A stretch of 64,000 bases of DNA from Loripinus fragilis (lineage: Eukaryota; Mollusca; Bivalvia; Lucinida; Lucinidae), in the NCBI GenBank assembly GCA_964019695.1, contig OZ026527.1, forward strand, positions 73,557,471-73,621,470, given 5' to 3'. Below are positions 11,314-22,799 of the stretch, piece by piece. The translations under genes and the position numbers were made by a program. The notes beneath the pieces are model-generated. The model made no database searches. It was not told where the DNA came from and saw only the letters and a program-made list of their open reading frames with translations. Position 1 is the first letter of the stretch; every line of letters starts with the position of its first letter.

Positions 11314-14160
11314 CTAAATTAAATCCTCCTCATCCAATCGAGGAAGGCCAACAAAAGGAAGAAGCAAAGTGCGATGAAGCAGCCTTGTCTTCTTTGCTCT
11401 TGAATTGTCCCGACGAACCGCATAAACTGGGATATCATCGTTAGGTTGACTTATAACGATGTATGGATCATGCTCCCATTTGTCCCCTATCTTATGCTTG
11501 CCTTTAACACTAACCTTTTGGACAAGCACCAGATCTCCCGGCATCAAAACAGAGCTCCTAGCTGTTTCATCATAATGATGTTTATAAACAGCCCCTGTTT
11601 TCTTAGCTTGCTCTTGAGCCTTCCTGTACGCAAAGTTTAGGCATTGCCTTAGTTTGCGCACATACTCTGTAGACTTAGTCGATGACAGAGTATCAGGAGT
11701 TATCCCAAGAAAGGCATCAATTGCAAGCCTTGGATGCCGCCCAAACATAATGAAGTATGGGGAAAATCCAGTGCTGTTGTGAAAAGTGGCGTTATAGGCA
11801 TGCACAAGAGTTGGAACATGTGACTTCCAATCACTTTTCTGGTACTCTTCAAGGGTTCCCAGCATCTTAAGCAGGGTCTGGTTGAATCTTTCAACCTGGC
11901 CATTTCCCATTGGATGATAGGGTGTTGTCCTTGACTTCTCCACTCTGGCAATCTGGCAAAGTTCCTTAATAAGGTGTGACTCAAAGTTTTGACCTTGATC
12001 ACTGTGAATTCTTGCAGGAGAGCCATAGTGTATGATGAAGTCATCAAACAACACCCGGGCTGTTGTTTTAGCCGTTTGATTCCGTGTGGGAATGGTCTGA
12101 GCGTACCAAGAAAAGTGATCAGTTATTACAAGGATGTTCTCGTGACCACCTTTTGATCTTTCGAGCGAAAGGTAGTCCAAGCACACAATCTCCATAGGTG
12201 AACTTGATGTTATATTCACCAATTCAGCACTTTTTCCACCAACAGCCTTCCGTCTAATACATCGGTCACAGGCCCTTACACTTTCTTTGACAAAGGCATC
12301 CATTCCAGGCCAGAAGAACCTCTGTTTAAACAGAGATGTTGTTCTGTCCCTTCCTTGATGTCCAAGGTCATCGTGTAGAGCCTGAAAAACCTCTTGACGG
12401 AAAACTGGTGGAAGAACTAGTTGCTGAAAGTCCTGTTCATTGATTGAGACCTTACGGTGGAGAACACACTGACTGACAAAGAGTTTATCCCACTCTCTAA
12501 GGTAACGGGCATCAACAGCCTGGTCTAAGGTCTGCTTAGCTGGAGCCTTAAAACCTGTTTCTACCTTATTGAGTATAAACCCGATGCATGGATCACTCAG
12601 TTGGGCTTTTCTCCAATCCTTGAACGTAAGTCCGTAGGTCTGCAGTAGCTGTTCTGGAATCTCAAGTATCTGCTTAGATACATGAGCAGGGGAAACAGCC
12701 AAGCTTTCAAACAATGAACAGTCCTTATCCATTACTAACAGAGAATGCGATATGGCCTTAAGCATGTCGGGAAAGATGGTCTTTACTTCCTGGGGATGCT
12801 TGCAGCGTGAAAGCCCATCAGCATCCGCATTCTTCTTCCCACTCCTGTATTTGTAACCACATCTCTGTCCCGTGGCATCAAGCTTGGCAGTAGTGAGAAC
12901 ATAGGTGAGAGGGTTATTATCCGTTATCACCTCAAACTGACTACCATAAAGATAGTCATGAAGTTTCTCACATACTGCCCACTTCAATGCCAGGAACTCA
13001 AGCTTATGAGCTGGGTAATTCCTCTCTGAAGGTTTCAGACTTCTGCTAGCATAAGCAATCACTCTCTCCTTATTGTCCTGGTTCTGATAAAGAACTGCAC
13101 CCAGCCCATTAACTGAGGCATCAGTATGGACCTTGAAAGGGAGAGAGTAATCAGCATATGCAAGCACAGGAGGGTTAGACAATCTGTCAATAATGGTCTC
13201 AAAGCTTTCCTGCTGTACAGGTGTCCATTTGAATGGGACCCTTTTTGGGGGTTTCTTCTTTCTGGCTTTCGGGTTTGTCACTTGACCTACCAACAAGTCA
13301 TTAAGTGGTCTAACTATAGATGCAAAACCCTTAATGAACCTGCGATAGTAACCCGCAAAGCCAAGAAAGCGTCTAACCTCACGGACAGAATTTGGAACGG
13401 GCCAGTTTTGTATAGCATCAATCTTGTTCGGATCTGTGTGGATACCCGCTTCTGACACCACATGACCAAGGTACAAAACCTTACGGCGAAACAGCTTACA
13501 TTTGACAGGCTTCAGCTTAAGGTTATGGTCTTGCAGACGCGCAAAGACAGCTTGCAATCGCTCCAGATGCTCCTCAAAGGTGGTTGAAAAGATGATGATG
13601 TCATCAAGATAAATGAGACAATCTCTAAGATTGAGATCACCCATGCATCTTTCCATCAGCCTCTGAAAAGTCGCTGGAGCGTGACAAAGACCAAAAGGCA
13701 TTCTATTACATTCGTAGAATCCGAGTGAGCCTACTTGGAAGGCTGTCTTGGCTTTATCTGCTTCCTTAACTTCCACCTGCCAGTAGCCACTTTTCAGGTC
13801 CAATGTACTAAAATACTTTGCACCTGCAAGCAACTGCAAAGTATCATCGACTCTGGGGATGGCATATGCATCTTTTACAGTTCGCTGGTTAAGTTTCCTG
13901 TAATCTATGCAGAAACGGATTGAGCCATCCTTTTTCCGTGCAATTACCACATTGGAACTGAATGGGCTTTTGGAGGGTCTGATTGCTCCGGCCTCAATCA
14001 TCTCATTTAGGTGTTCCCTGACCTCCTGAATAAGAGCAGGTGGGATACGCCTATATGGATCTTTGAAAGGGTCCTCATTCTCCAGCTGGATTTCATGCTC
14101 TACTAAATTTGTACAGCCAAGGTCAGTAGGACCTTTAGAAAAGATATTCTGCCATTTGTT
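11314..14160 (-). pseudogene. pol: Gypsy pol: reverse transcriptase, RNase H, integrase
   Basis: The longest intact part begins at a Met at 14,001 (895 codons), but the frame continues upstream to about 14,150 with RT N-terminal sequence (PYRRIPP), so 14,001 is not the true start. From that Met: RT core with LDLKSGYWQV near 68-77 and the YLDD catalytic motif at 131-134; RNase H from about 290 (HTDAS) to 400; zinc-binding H543, H548, C578, C581; integrase DDE as D609, D668, E704; then a GPY/F-like module near DKWEHDPYIV. All catalytic residues are present. Compared with relatives, a dozen or so residues are missing between TGQR and KYRSGK at the end of RNase H, an apparent in-frame deletion. 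The upstream junction with protease is frameshifted and the C-terminus is cut by a stop. Confidence 0.93.
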
Positions 14161-15044
14161 AAAATAATTCTGACTTTATGCTTCTGCTCTTCAGTAAGAA
14201 CAGATGCATCAAGATCAACTTCAGGTTGATCATCATCATCATCATCACCATCATCAACAATTCGTTGTTGCTTGATGTTCACAGTGTCAGAGTTGTCAGA
14301 TGGTTGTGCTACTGATGGTGATCTGAGCACTTTCACCTCATGTAAGTCACATAAATTTGACTTAGGTGGAATTTTTAAAGTTCTGGCAGACATACTGCAT
14401 ATCCTTACTAGGACTCTTGATGTTTTCCCAGGATTTGTGAGGCTGACAACTCTTGGACAAACTGTTGCTTTAGATGTGGAATTACCATCCATCTGTTCTG
14501 TTATGGCCGACTCTACATGCTGTTTCTTTCTAACCAGTCCTGTTACTGTTTTGATCTCCATTGGTTGGAGAGTAACATGTGTAGTGGATTTAACAACTCC
14601 TACACTGTTATTAGCAACTGATGAAAATGCTAACTGCCAAGTATGTGGCACATTACATGATTCTAGATTGCGTTCTTTTAGACGCGATATTATATTTGTG
14701 CCAACAATAACAGGTACTTTTTCATGATAGTCTATTGTTGGAACAACTAACATTGGAAAAGGTGGATAATCTTCCTGGTTCTCACTGAATGTACTTTGTA
14801 CATCAACGGCTACATAGCCTATATATTGCAGAGACTGGCCATCTGCACATTTAACGTCCAACTCCAACTCATCCAGATTTCTTACTTCTGGTACAGGGTT
14901 TAGATATTTCAAGTATCCCTCACTAATTGTACTTATCTGAGAACCAGTATCGACTAAACTCATTGTTCTAACTCCATTTATTAATATCTCACTTATATTC
15001 TCATGCCCCACTAAAGCATGTAATATATCTTGATTTGGGCGCAA
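14103..15044 (-). pseudogene. Gypsy aspartic protease region
   Basis: A 313-codon frame. The active-site triad is LVDTGSQ with D32-T33-G34, followed by an ADG block (CADGQSLQYIGY) and a flap-like region, and by IVGTNII near residues 114-120, the normal order of a retropepsin. It ends in EEQKHKVRIIL, a sequence type that normally leads into RT, but the frame then shifts near 14,130-14,165 so that RT continues in another frame. A polyaspartate stretch (DDDDDDD) lies in the linker. The protease would cut the gag-pol polyprotein in the particle. The break means this copy cannot make a full polyprotein unless frameshifting is programmed, for which I see no clear signal. Confidence 0.88.
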
Positions 15045-15217
15045 ATTAGCTGTTTGCTTGCCTCTAGTTTGCCCAACAACAGAGGCACCTACTTGTTTAA
15101 AGTATCCTTCTTAGAGCTTTCAGTATCCTTCTTATTCCTATTAGCATTATCATTAGGATGCTCTTGCTGATTTGCTGTATTTGATCTCTGGTTGTTATTG
15201 TTATAATTAGGGTGACG

Positions 15218-16015
15218 TCATCTATTTCTTTTAGAATTCAATTGTTTCTCAATCTTCTCTAATCTCCTGAAAACATCTTTTAGCGCACTAGTATTTGGAT
15301 CTAGCTGTAGTGGCTGATGTTGTGCTTGAGGTTCTGTTTTTACTTCTACCTTTTTCTCAGGAGCTGGAGTATTAATGGCAACCTTACTGGTTGTGTTCTT
15401 TTCAGCTGAAGGTTTCAAACTCCAATACTCTTCTGACCTTACTTTTGTTTTTAAATTGTCAAAATCTTTTAACTGGTCATAATAAACTCTTGTTGCATTC
15501 TGCAACTCTTTGTTGTACAAATTGCGCCAGAACCTTGTTCTTAACATTTCATCTTTCTGTCCTTCACTTATCTGTCCCTTTTCAATGCCTCTCTGGACTA
15601 CTTCTTCCAATCTCAAACCCCACATTGTAACACTCTCAGTGGGCTGTTGGGATGAAGTGTAAAACTCTGCGAGTACACTTTCACCACTGGCAACATTCCC
15701 AAAAACATTTTGTAATTTTTCTATAAGTTCTTGGCTTGTCACCGAAGAACCAAGTGTTACTATAGCTCTTTTAGCTGGAACTTTTAGAGAGTTTCTGATG
15801 CACAGGGCCACAATGTAATCAGGATATGCACCTGATTGGATCAAACATTGTATCTCTAACTTCCAATCCTCAAAGGAACACTCGTTTTGCACAGGCTCCA
15901 TGCCAGAAAATGGTGTTATATATGGCTTGACAAAATGTGTAACCTCAGCTTCCTTCTGTATGGTTACTTTGTCTATTGCCTCACTTGGCAAGCCTGATTG
16001 TATTTGCTTTCTCAA
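15218..16015 (-). pseudogene. gag: Gypsy gag capsid domain (PNMA/Ty3 type)
   Basis: A 265-codon frame containing ITPFSGMEP, CSFEDWKLEI, IRNSLKVPAKR and FYTSSQQPTESVTMWGLRLEE, the sequence order of the retrotransposon capsid fold shared with PNMA proteins. The C-terminal part is lysine-rich with a heptad-like LKDVFRRLEKIEKQL. Downstream, 15,045-15,217 encodes an Asn-rich stretch where a CCHC zinc knuckle is expected; I see no CX2CX4HX4C. The frame is separated from upstream gag sequence by a stop near 16,030 and from protease by a stop near 15,085. It forms particle shells in intact relatives. Confidence 0.85.
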
Positions 16016-16036
16016 GCCTTCTTCTTTTTCTAAAAG

Positions 16037-17634
16037 TTACCCTTCCATTTTCTTGAGATATTCTTCTTTTCTACTTAATTCTTTTTCTCTATTTGCTGTT
16101 TCATTAGCAATACTACGCAAGTGATCTTTCTCTTTTTCTATTTCCTGTAGTTCTTGTTGTCTTATTAATAGATGGTATTGCTCATCTTCTAACAATTTAA
16201 CTTCATCTTCTGTTTCATTTTGATCATTAGCGGAGTTGAAGTGTGCTTCCATTTTCAGCATCCGCTCTTCTAAATCTCTGAGTTTATTCTCTCTCTTTCT
16301 TAGTTCATCTTCTTTATGTCTATTCAAGATAAGCAATTGTCTATTTTCTCTGATTTCTTCTAACTTTTGCCTTTCTAATTCTCTGAGATACGAATAACTT
16401 CTTTCCTCCTCTAGCTTAATTTTGTACTTTGCTACTTGCAGCTCCTCATAATACTATCTTGGATAGTTGTCATAACCATCATCATACTTATAAGGATGAG
16501 GGTTTATCCTTCTAGGATACTCTTTGTACCCTGACAAACCCATAGAATCTCCAAATGGGTTTTCATAGAATGCTCTATATGGAGGTTCTCTAAAGCCTAC
16601 ACTTGCATTTGGCGTGTTTCGCCCATATACTCCTACTTCATCCCTCTCTCTATCTCTAACATAATCTCTTTTCAAATCCATCATCCTCTTATATTCATCA
16701 GATGGCATTTGCATAGGATCAGTTATGTTGACTTTCTTTCCCTTCCATCCATTAAATGTAATGACTCTCTTTTATTTTCATGCTTTGAAAATCTACTATC
16801 AGGCATTTCAGGATGTTAGAGATCATTTCTGGTATCAGTTGTTTGTGTTTCTTTAATCACACTTGGTGTGTCTGCATAGTCAACTGAATGCTTGAAGTCA
16901 AGTCTTCTTTTAATTTGATCTGGATATTCCTTTCCAGAATTCAGATCATCTTCATAATCAGCAGTATTCTCTATATCCTTTCTAACAGGATGTTGAGGGT
17001 TCTGTTTTGTCATACTACTTGCAGACACCCCCTTCTGATTTTCAAAAGCAATTTCTTTTGAATTTGCTTTACCATCAACAGATATTCTAGTAGGAAATAA
17101 GCTATCTCCTTTCCTGGGCATTAGTGCTTTGCACTGCCATGCTATCAGACATACTGTGCACACCTGAGGTATTCTCTCCACTTGGCTGATTAATAGTGCT
17201 TTGCACTACCCTATCATCTGACAAATTATGGCTTCTATCGATACTCTGTCTCCTTTCGCAGACATTTGTGCTTTGCACTGATCTGCTATCAGACACACTG
17301 TGCACACCTGAAATATTATCTCCTCTTCTTTGAGCATTAGTGCTTTGCACTGCTCTGCTATCGGACATACCACTTCTTTGTTCCACACCTATGGAAGTAG
17401 TACTTGTCTCCTGTCTGCCACCATTATTTTCCAACCCCTCAGTCAATGCTGTACTCTTTATTTCAGCAGCTGATGTTTCTCTTGCTTGTCTCTGTCTGCG
17501 TAGAAACAGATCTCTCTGCTGTGAAAAATGTCCATCTGTTCTTGCAACTGCTGTCTGCTTATATTCTCCTCATTAAGTCGCTCTCTTCTTAATCTTCTGA
17601 TTTCACGTAATTCTGCGTCAGATTTGTTATCCAT
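16037..17634 (-). pseudogene. Long N-terminal gag extension, fragmented
   Basis: A chain of minus-strand frames in register along the element: start codon at 17,632-17,634, frameshift near 17,535, then 17,446-17,102, 17,181-16,816, 16,714-16,454 and 16,336-16,037. The first part is charged (REIRRLRRERL). The second holds four copies of a 24-residue repeat keyed by SDSRxVQSTN (VQST spaced exactly 24 apart). The third has a Tyr/Pro-rich stretch (YKYDDGYDNYPR). The last is a coiled coil (REKELSRKEEYLKKMEG). Together this is about 500 codons before the capsid, unusual for gypsy gag. It could be a separate upstream ORF rather than gag proper. Confidence 0.65.
17115..17400 (-). repeat. 72-bp coding tandem repeat, four copies
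   Basis: Within the gag extension, the peptide motif VQST occurs four times exactly 24 residues apart, so the DNA repeats every 72 bp. On the + strand the mark is AGTGCTTTGCACTG or TGTGCTTTGCACTG, itself a short palindrome (GTGCTTTGCAC). Confidence 0.8.
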
Positions 17635-17689
17635 CTTGATATATAATATCTATCTAGTTCTAAAAGAAAATAACTGGCTTGTCAACAAA

Positions 17690-17870
17690 GTGTGCAAATT
17701 TCTGAAAATAAAATTGTTTTGATATCTGAAAAAGAAAATCTATCTGAAAAATTGTCTGTTATGATATCTGAAATAGAACTAATATCTGAAAGAAAATGAT
17801 ATCAGAAAAGGAATGCTGAAATTTGATATCTGAAACAGAAAATTTATCTGAAAAAGACGACAAATAAAAA
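17690..17870 (-). repeat. Short tandem repeats upstream of gag
   Basis: At least six copies of GATATCTGAAA or TATCTGAAA spaced 20-35 bp apart, directly upstream of the gag-extension start on the minus strand. It is an A-rich degenerate array, placed where a leader would be. Confidence 0.75.
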
Positions 17871-18770
17871 TCTGCTCTGCAGATCCAAAGTGATGCTTAT
17901 ATAGCGTTTTGAAGCCACCATACAACGTATTAATGCTTAATGATAGAACAGTTTATCAGGGCTATGGCAAATACTGTCCACCGTACTCAGACACAGTACC
18001 ATTCAGACACCCAAAATGTAACGTTTTTCAAGATGGGTTTAACTACTCAGTGTATTAGAGAACACCTGTAAGCTTCCATAATTTATCAGGTTTAGTACAC
18101 AGCACATGCGTAGAAAATGGTAATACTAGCAATTGTCATCAAATCTGCATGTGCAGACTGGAATGGGCCAGTATATTATTCGCTACTATGGCGCAAATAA
18201 ATTGGGACGCATTACAAACATTAATTTGTGTGCGCAGACTCGCCTGGGCCTCTGAAAGATTACCACTCTAGACTAACCTCTTCAGTCTTCTTATAAAACA
18301 ACTTCCAGAAAGCAAACGCGCGACATGAAACACCATGAGTTGAAAAGAATATCTTGAAAGTTTCTAGCAAATTCAAGATATATTTTCCACCTGTATGTGG
18401 TATAAACGCTGCGAAAAGAAAGAAAATATCTCGCGAAATTATACACGAAATCGCCGTCACGTCGTGTTCTGCATACAAAACAAGTCACTTTTTACTGGGA
18501 AGATTTGTCTATCTTATAAAATAACCATAGTGACAGAATATTGGTTTTCAGGCTGACCTTCTGTAAATTAACTGAAATCAGGGGAAAGTACAAGACATTT
18601 ATCGCAGATAACTTATTCTGGACTCTTTGTTCAACAAGCAGTAATAGCATCTTTCATACGTTATCGTTGAAAGAATACATGATAGAATACAATAGGACAA
18701 TGAATGAAGCAGGGGAAATTATGAGGACCAGAAAAAAAATGCTAAGAGAGAAAAAAAAATATTTGCCGCC

Positions 18771-18790
18771 GCATGGACTCGAACCCTTGC
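18771..18790 (-). other. B-box-like tRNA remnant
   Basis: On the minus strand, GCAAGGGTTCGAGTCCATGC contains a perfect pol III B box (GGTTCGAGTCC). I do not find a convincing A box or clover-leaf around it, so it is at most a decayed SINE head. Confidence 0.45.
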
Positions 18791-19676
18791 CTATCGAACA
18801 AGTGGATCAAAAGACTACCTTCTACTGTTGTATATATCCCACGTGAAATTTACCACCCTAACATTTTACCTGTGCTCACCAGAGCGTAGCCCTTCTATCA
18901 AGCTGCGGTACTTCTAGCCAGAAAAAAACTAAGTCCGCAAATCAGTCAAAGTTGACAAAATCACCGTTTTGACAAATTTGAAATGTAATTAAACTCATCG
19001 CTCATAGTCAGTACTACACACTGTACAGAAAAACTTCCACGGGATGGATGTAAACAAACCATCTTATCAGCTCCATGAGTTCCACCAGTTCAAAGTGGGG
19101 TAAGATTAGTTCTGCTTGTTTATTCAAACGGGGGGTATATTAGTGGAGAGTCTATCAAATTACATTTACAGCAGCAGTTGAATTATTGAAAAAGAAAAGG
19201 GTCTTTGTTTAAGTGTGAGTTAAAGAGTCAGATAAGCCTGTTTAGCCAGTCAGTAGTATACATTCGGCTGTTTTAAGGCAATAAAAATTATTATCAAAAT
19301 TATGAATTGGTGAGAGAGCAGGCGTATGTATCGATTCCTGATCCTTGCCCTCTTTCTTTTATACTAGTTCAAGAAGCATTTTTCATCAAATCATTTTTAT
19401 AATAAAACTAAGCCTACTTGTACTTGTCCTCTGAAAACAATTGCGGTGGTCAAATACATATATTAAGGGGTCATCGGTCGCAAACAATTTATAAACTACA
19501 TATTAAATCTGTCGCAGATGGTTGTTTTTATTCAGCAAACACTGTAGTCCCTGATGATTTGTTTTCATCCTGGGTCAGTCCTATTTGCCAAGTCAACGTC
19601 AAGGCGTTAAACTTTACTTCACCGCACCGGGGCCCATATTTGTTTTTTATTGAACAATAGTGCAAACAATTTTTTC

Positions 19677-19699
19677 GGGGGGGGGGGGGGGGGGGGGGG
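19677..19699 (+). repeat. Poly-G tract (23)
   Basis: Uninterrupted run of 23 G inside the gypsy leader, the third long G/C homopolymer in the window. Confidence 0.95.
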
Positions 19700-20193
19700 T
19701 TAGGGGGTGCAATAAGTTTCCCCCAACCCAAACCTAACTTCATCCCGCTAGATTTGGTAGTTATAACCATATAGATTCATTTACTTTGACAAAACTGCAA
19801 ATTTTGTCACAGGGCAGTTCCACTCAAACAGAAAAGTCATACCAATTATATTATACATTTAGCTATAAATATTAAATATACAATGATGCCCATATCAGCA
19901 TGTGATATAAAAATTGCACACTTTCTTCAATCTGGAATTCCTGAACAATTCTCAAACTTTTTTATCATTGTAAAATGTGGCGTGGTATCTACTTACTGGA
20001 ATTAAAGACAAATGCGAATAATTTCTATGCACACCTTTCCTGCGTCTGGAAACGGGGAAAGTTGGTCTGGTCCTGTCTGTATTCTGATCAATATAGATTT
20101 CAGACACACTTATTTCAGATCGATGTTCCGACGTTATCTTGACAAAATAAAGTAACTAAAATGAGTCCTACTAGATCGTCTCAGCACCAAATA

Positions 20194-21200
20194 TATACCA
20201 TGCACAATAAGTTTAGCAATTGTTTTGTATGGGTGAGCCCATCCACATCAGATCTCAAGTTTCATTTGCTGTCATGTAGATACAAGCGCCGAACATCTGA
20301 CAAGAATTTTCATTAAAAAAAATATGGAAGGCCGTGCTAAAGTGACGTTAGATTTTAAGGCAAGCGGGTAACGTGGGTATTTCTGAACATTATGGGAAGC
20401 CAAAAACATTTTCAAGTGATTGTTTGGTCACTGAAACCAAAAAAAGCATACCAAATGTTGCAATTTTCTGAACTGTCTAGAGAAATAAAGGACCAAGTTT
20501 TCAAAATTTGACGTTTTTATTAATGCTTTTACGTTATCGCCTTTAAACGGTGTTTCTAGTCGGTTTTTCTTGAACCACATTGACAAGTGAAACTGTTTTA
20601 TGCCTTCCAACACATTCAGAAAAATAATGTTGAATGAAACATCTTCATGGCTATAGAGCACGAGCCGAAAGATAAAGTCTAACGTCACGATTATCTCGCA
20701 AATGCATTGCACTATTTTCCGGCAACTTAAGGTTTTAATCAACCATAAGATCAATTACATTGTAAGCCTATGCCATCTTTGTAAACTGAGTCTCTGTTGA
20801 ATTGGCACGCCAACTAACATTAGAAGTGTAATCAAATAATGACTACGTTTTGACGTCAAAGATGGCAGCTGATTTTGTCAGCATGAAATCTCTATCACAT
20901 CTGTCACACAGCCAATAGCTTTTATAGGCGTATGAGGAAGATGTAAGACCACCAAACAAAAATCACTTGCTTATAATTTTGCATTACTTACAACGGATGT
21001 CATTTTTGCTTACTGACCCCTCCTGCAATTCTTGCTCTCCCCAAATGTCTATTTAAAGGATGGCGCCCGTAAAATCGTGGTTTCATTTAGCCTAAGATCC
21101 TGTTCTCGTCATTGCATTTGAAATTGTTCGACATTGCACAAAGATGAGCATATAAAGATGCGATACATAAGAAATTGCTAAACTTATTGTGCATAGTATA
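20194..21200. mobile_element. Non-autonomous DNA transposon nested in gypsy leader
   Basis: Terminal inverted repeats of about 30 bp: the left end is TATACCATGCACAATAAG followed by TTTAGCAATT, and the complement of the right end is TATACTATGCACAATAAG followed by the same TTTAGCAATT. The interior has a second, weaker inverted pair (AAGTGACGTTAGA near 20,340; TCTAACGTCACG near 20,677) and no transposase. Length is about 1.0 kb. Superfamily unknown; TA-flanked ends would fit Tc1/mariner. Confidence 0.75.
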
Positions 21201-21204
21201 GATT

Positions 21205-21398
21205 TGTTTGATTTGATTCTTTACATCCCAGTCAACAATCTTTCAGTTACATCTGGACAGGTCTTCCTGGGTTGAATCAGTACTAAGCTAGGATTAATGT
21301 GTATTGCTCAAGGACACAACGCAGTGATGCCGATAAGGCTCAAACCTGGGGCCCTTAGGTCTCGAGTCAAGCACTCTACCACTGAGCTCCAAACCAAA
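21205..21398 (-). mobile_element. tRNA-derived SINE (same family as 60,770-60,964)
   Basis: Flanked by TATAGATT on both sides (21,197-21,204 and 21,399-21,406). On the minus strand a tRNA-like head has GCTCAGTGGTAGAGTGCTTG (A box) and a diverged B box. The body GTTTGATTTGATTCTTTACATCCC and CTTCCTGGGTTGAA matches the copy at 60,770-60,964 closely. It was inserted directly beside the right end of the DNA transposon above. Confidence 0.88.
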
Positions 21399-21535
21399 TA
21401 TAGATTAATAGATCAGGCAAAAACAAACGACGTACACAATTTTCAAGTTTTAACCCTGGTTACAAATCCGATATGGGCCGAGACTTGGATTGTATCTTCT
21501 ATATGTACGGGTATTTTGAGCCGCGCACAACTTTA

Positions 21536-21600
21536 TCTGGTGGCCTAGTGGTTAGCGTACTGGCCTACGAAATCAGAGGCCCCGTGTCGCACATATTTTC
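21536..21600 (+). other. tRNA-like sequence, degenerate
   Basis: TGGTGGCCTAGTGGTTAGCG is a good A-box region, and GGCCCCGTGTCGCAC is a poor B box. It looks like a decayed tRNA-headed SINE. No terminal CCA or clean acceptor stem is seen. Confidence 0.45.
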
Positions 21601-22171
21601 AGCGTGTTTTTTCTACTTCCCTTTTTAGCATTTTAATGCTGAATTGCTTCATAGAAAAGGGGCATCATCAAAATGGTCAACCTATGACTTTTTTATATAG
21701 AACTATGCATGAAACCTATGGGATAGGGTTAGGTTTGGCCCTCAGAAAGATAATAAGTTCGGTGACCCCATATTTTTTAGTGAATAGTCATGCTTTACCT
21801 ACTGTACCTGTTTATAAGAAAAATAGAATTGCCTCATTACTATGCATCTTTGAAACTACTATAAGCACAGTGACATATCCTTTTTTATTTCATGAATGGA
21901 TAGTCCATGCATAAAACAAACTGTATGCAAAGTATTGAACAGATTTCAACACGGGAAGTATTTAGTAACATATGTCCTTAAGTCATTTATTAGGAGACAA
22001 ATATTTATAGCTACAAGTATATGGTTAAAGATTATGGTATTGTTTGTCAAAATTGACCCGAGACATATGAATATTCAATGACCTTTTTACTCAGTCTTCA
22101 TGAATCTTCGTAAAAGTTTGATCTTTAGATTGTTGTACAATTACTAATCTGAATGAAATTAATCACAATTC

Positions 22172-22242
22172 CCCGATAGCCTAATGGATAATCGAGTGTT
22201 TTTAGCACTCAGAAGATGTGGGTTCGAGTCCAATAGCATTTA
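22172..22242 (+). other. tRNA-like sequence (Arg-like), SINE head or pseudo-tRNA
   Basis: CCCCGATAGCCTAATGGATA gives an A box and GTGGGTTCGAGTCC a perfect B box, at normal tRNA spacing, with a short T-rich run behind it. The acceptor ends do not pair well (CCCCGAT against CAATAGC), so this is probably a pseudo-tRNA or SINE head, not a working gene. Confidence 0.5.
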
Positions 22243-22499
22243 AGTATATTTTTTTTTCATTTTTTTTTATTTGCTAGTTACTTTGTCCTTATTCTTGGTT
22301 TTGTGCACAACTGGATACATTTATTTGAATTTGGCATGCGTTTATGTAACAAATACAGCACCGTTAACAATTTCAATAAGCCTGCATGTAATTAACTCTT
22401 TGCACGCTGAATATTTTTTGAGACTTTTGTTATCATCTGCTGATATGACTTTAAATCAAAATTAACTTTATCGAAAATTCTTACAGGAACGCTATCAGA

Positions 22500-22575
22500 G
22501 TGTCAAATGGTCTGTATCCAGATCAGAACCGACGTTCTGTTGGTACTGAACTGGGTCCAAACTCTTTGCAAATGT
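22500..22575. repeat. GATCAG hairpin repeat
   Basis: Contains CTATCAGAGTGTCAAATGG, then GATCAGAACCGACGTTCTG and GGTACTGAACTGGGTCCAAA, an imperfect hairpin of the family seen at 60,010-60,165. It ends with TGCAAATGTTATCAGC. Confidence 0.7.
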
Positions 22576-22727
22576 TATCAGCTGGCAAACTTAGGGAATG
22601 ATGAATACAAAAGCGGCTAAATACAAATGAAAGATGTCAAGCTCATCACAAGATGATATAAAATATACGACCAATATTGACTTCAAAGAGAAAGAAGTCT
22701 GATAATTATATAAAAAAAAGGTTCCTT

Positions 22728-22792
22728 TCAAGTTTCGATCCAGGTATGCTTGATTTGTAATTAGTTGTCTAACCACTAGGCTATCAGACCAT
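22728..22792 (-). other. tRNA-like sequence, minus strand
   Basis: On the minus strand TGATAGCCTAGTGGTTAGAC is an A-box region and CTGGATCGAAACTTG a B-box-like end, with about 30 bp between. It is the fifth tRNA-like block in the gypsy leader. Acceptor pairing is not convincing. Confidence 0.45.
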
Positions 22793-22799
22793 TTGCATT

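Larger units (their letters stand above)
17871..20193. other. Leader region of the gypsy element, no gene recognised
   Basis: AT-rich with no supported coding region. It contains a B-box-like site (18,771-18,790), a V-SINE-type tail fragment (GTATCGATTCCTGATCCTTGCC, near 19,327) and a G23 tract (19,677-19,699). Confidence 0.5.

Noticed and set aside
14130..14165. Programmed ribosomal frameshift between protease and RT
   Set aside because: No slippery heptamer with downstream structure could be pointed out, and other frameshifts in the same element look like plain decay.
22172..22242. Functional tRNA gene
   Set aside because: Good A and B boxes, but acceptor arms do not pair and there is no clean anticodon stem, so a SINE head or pseudo-tRNA is more likely.
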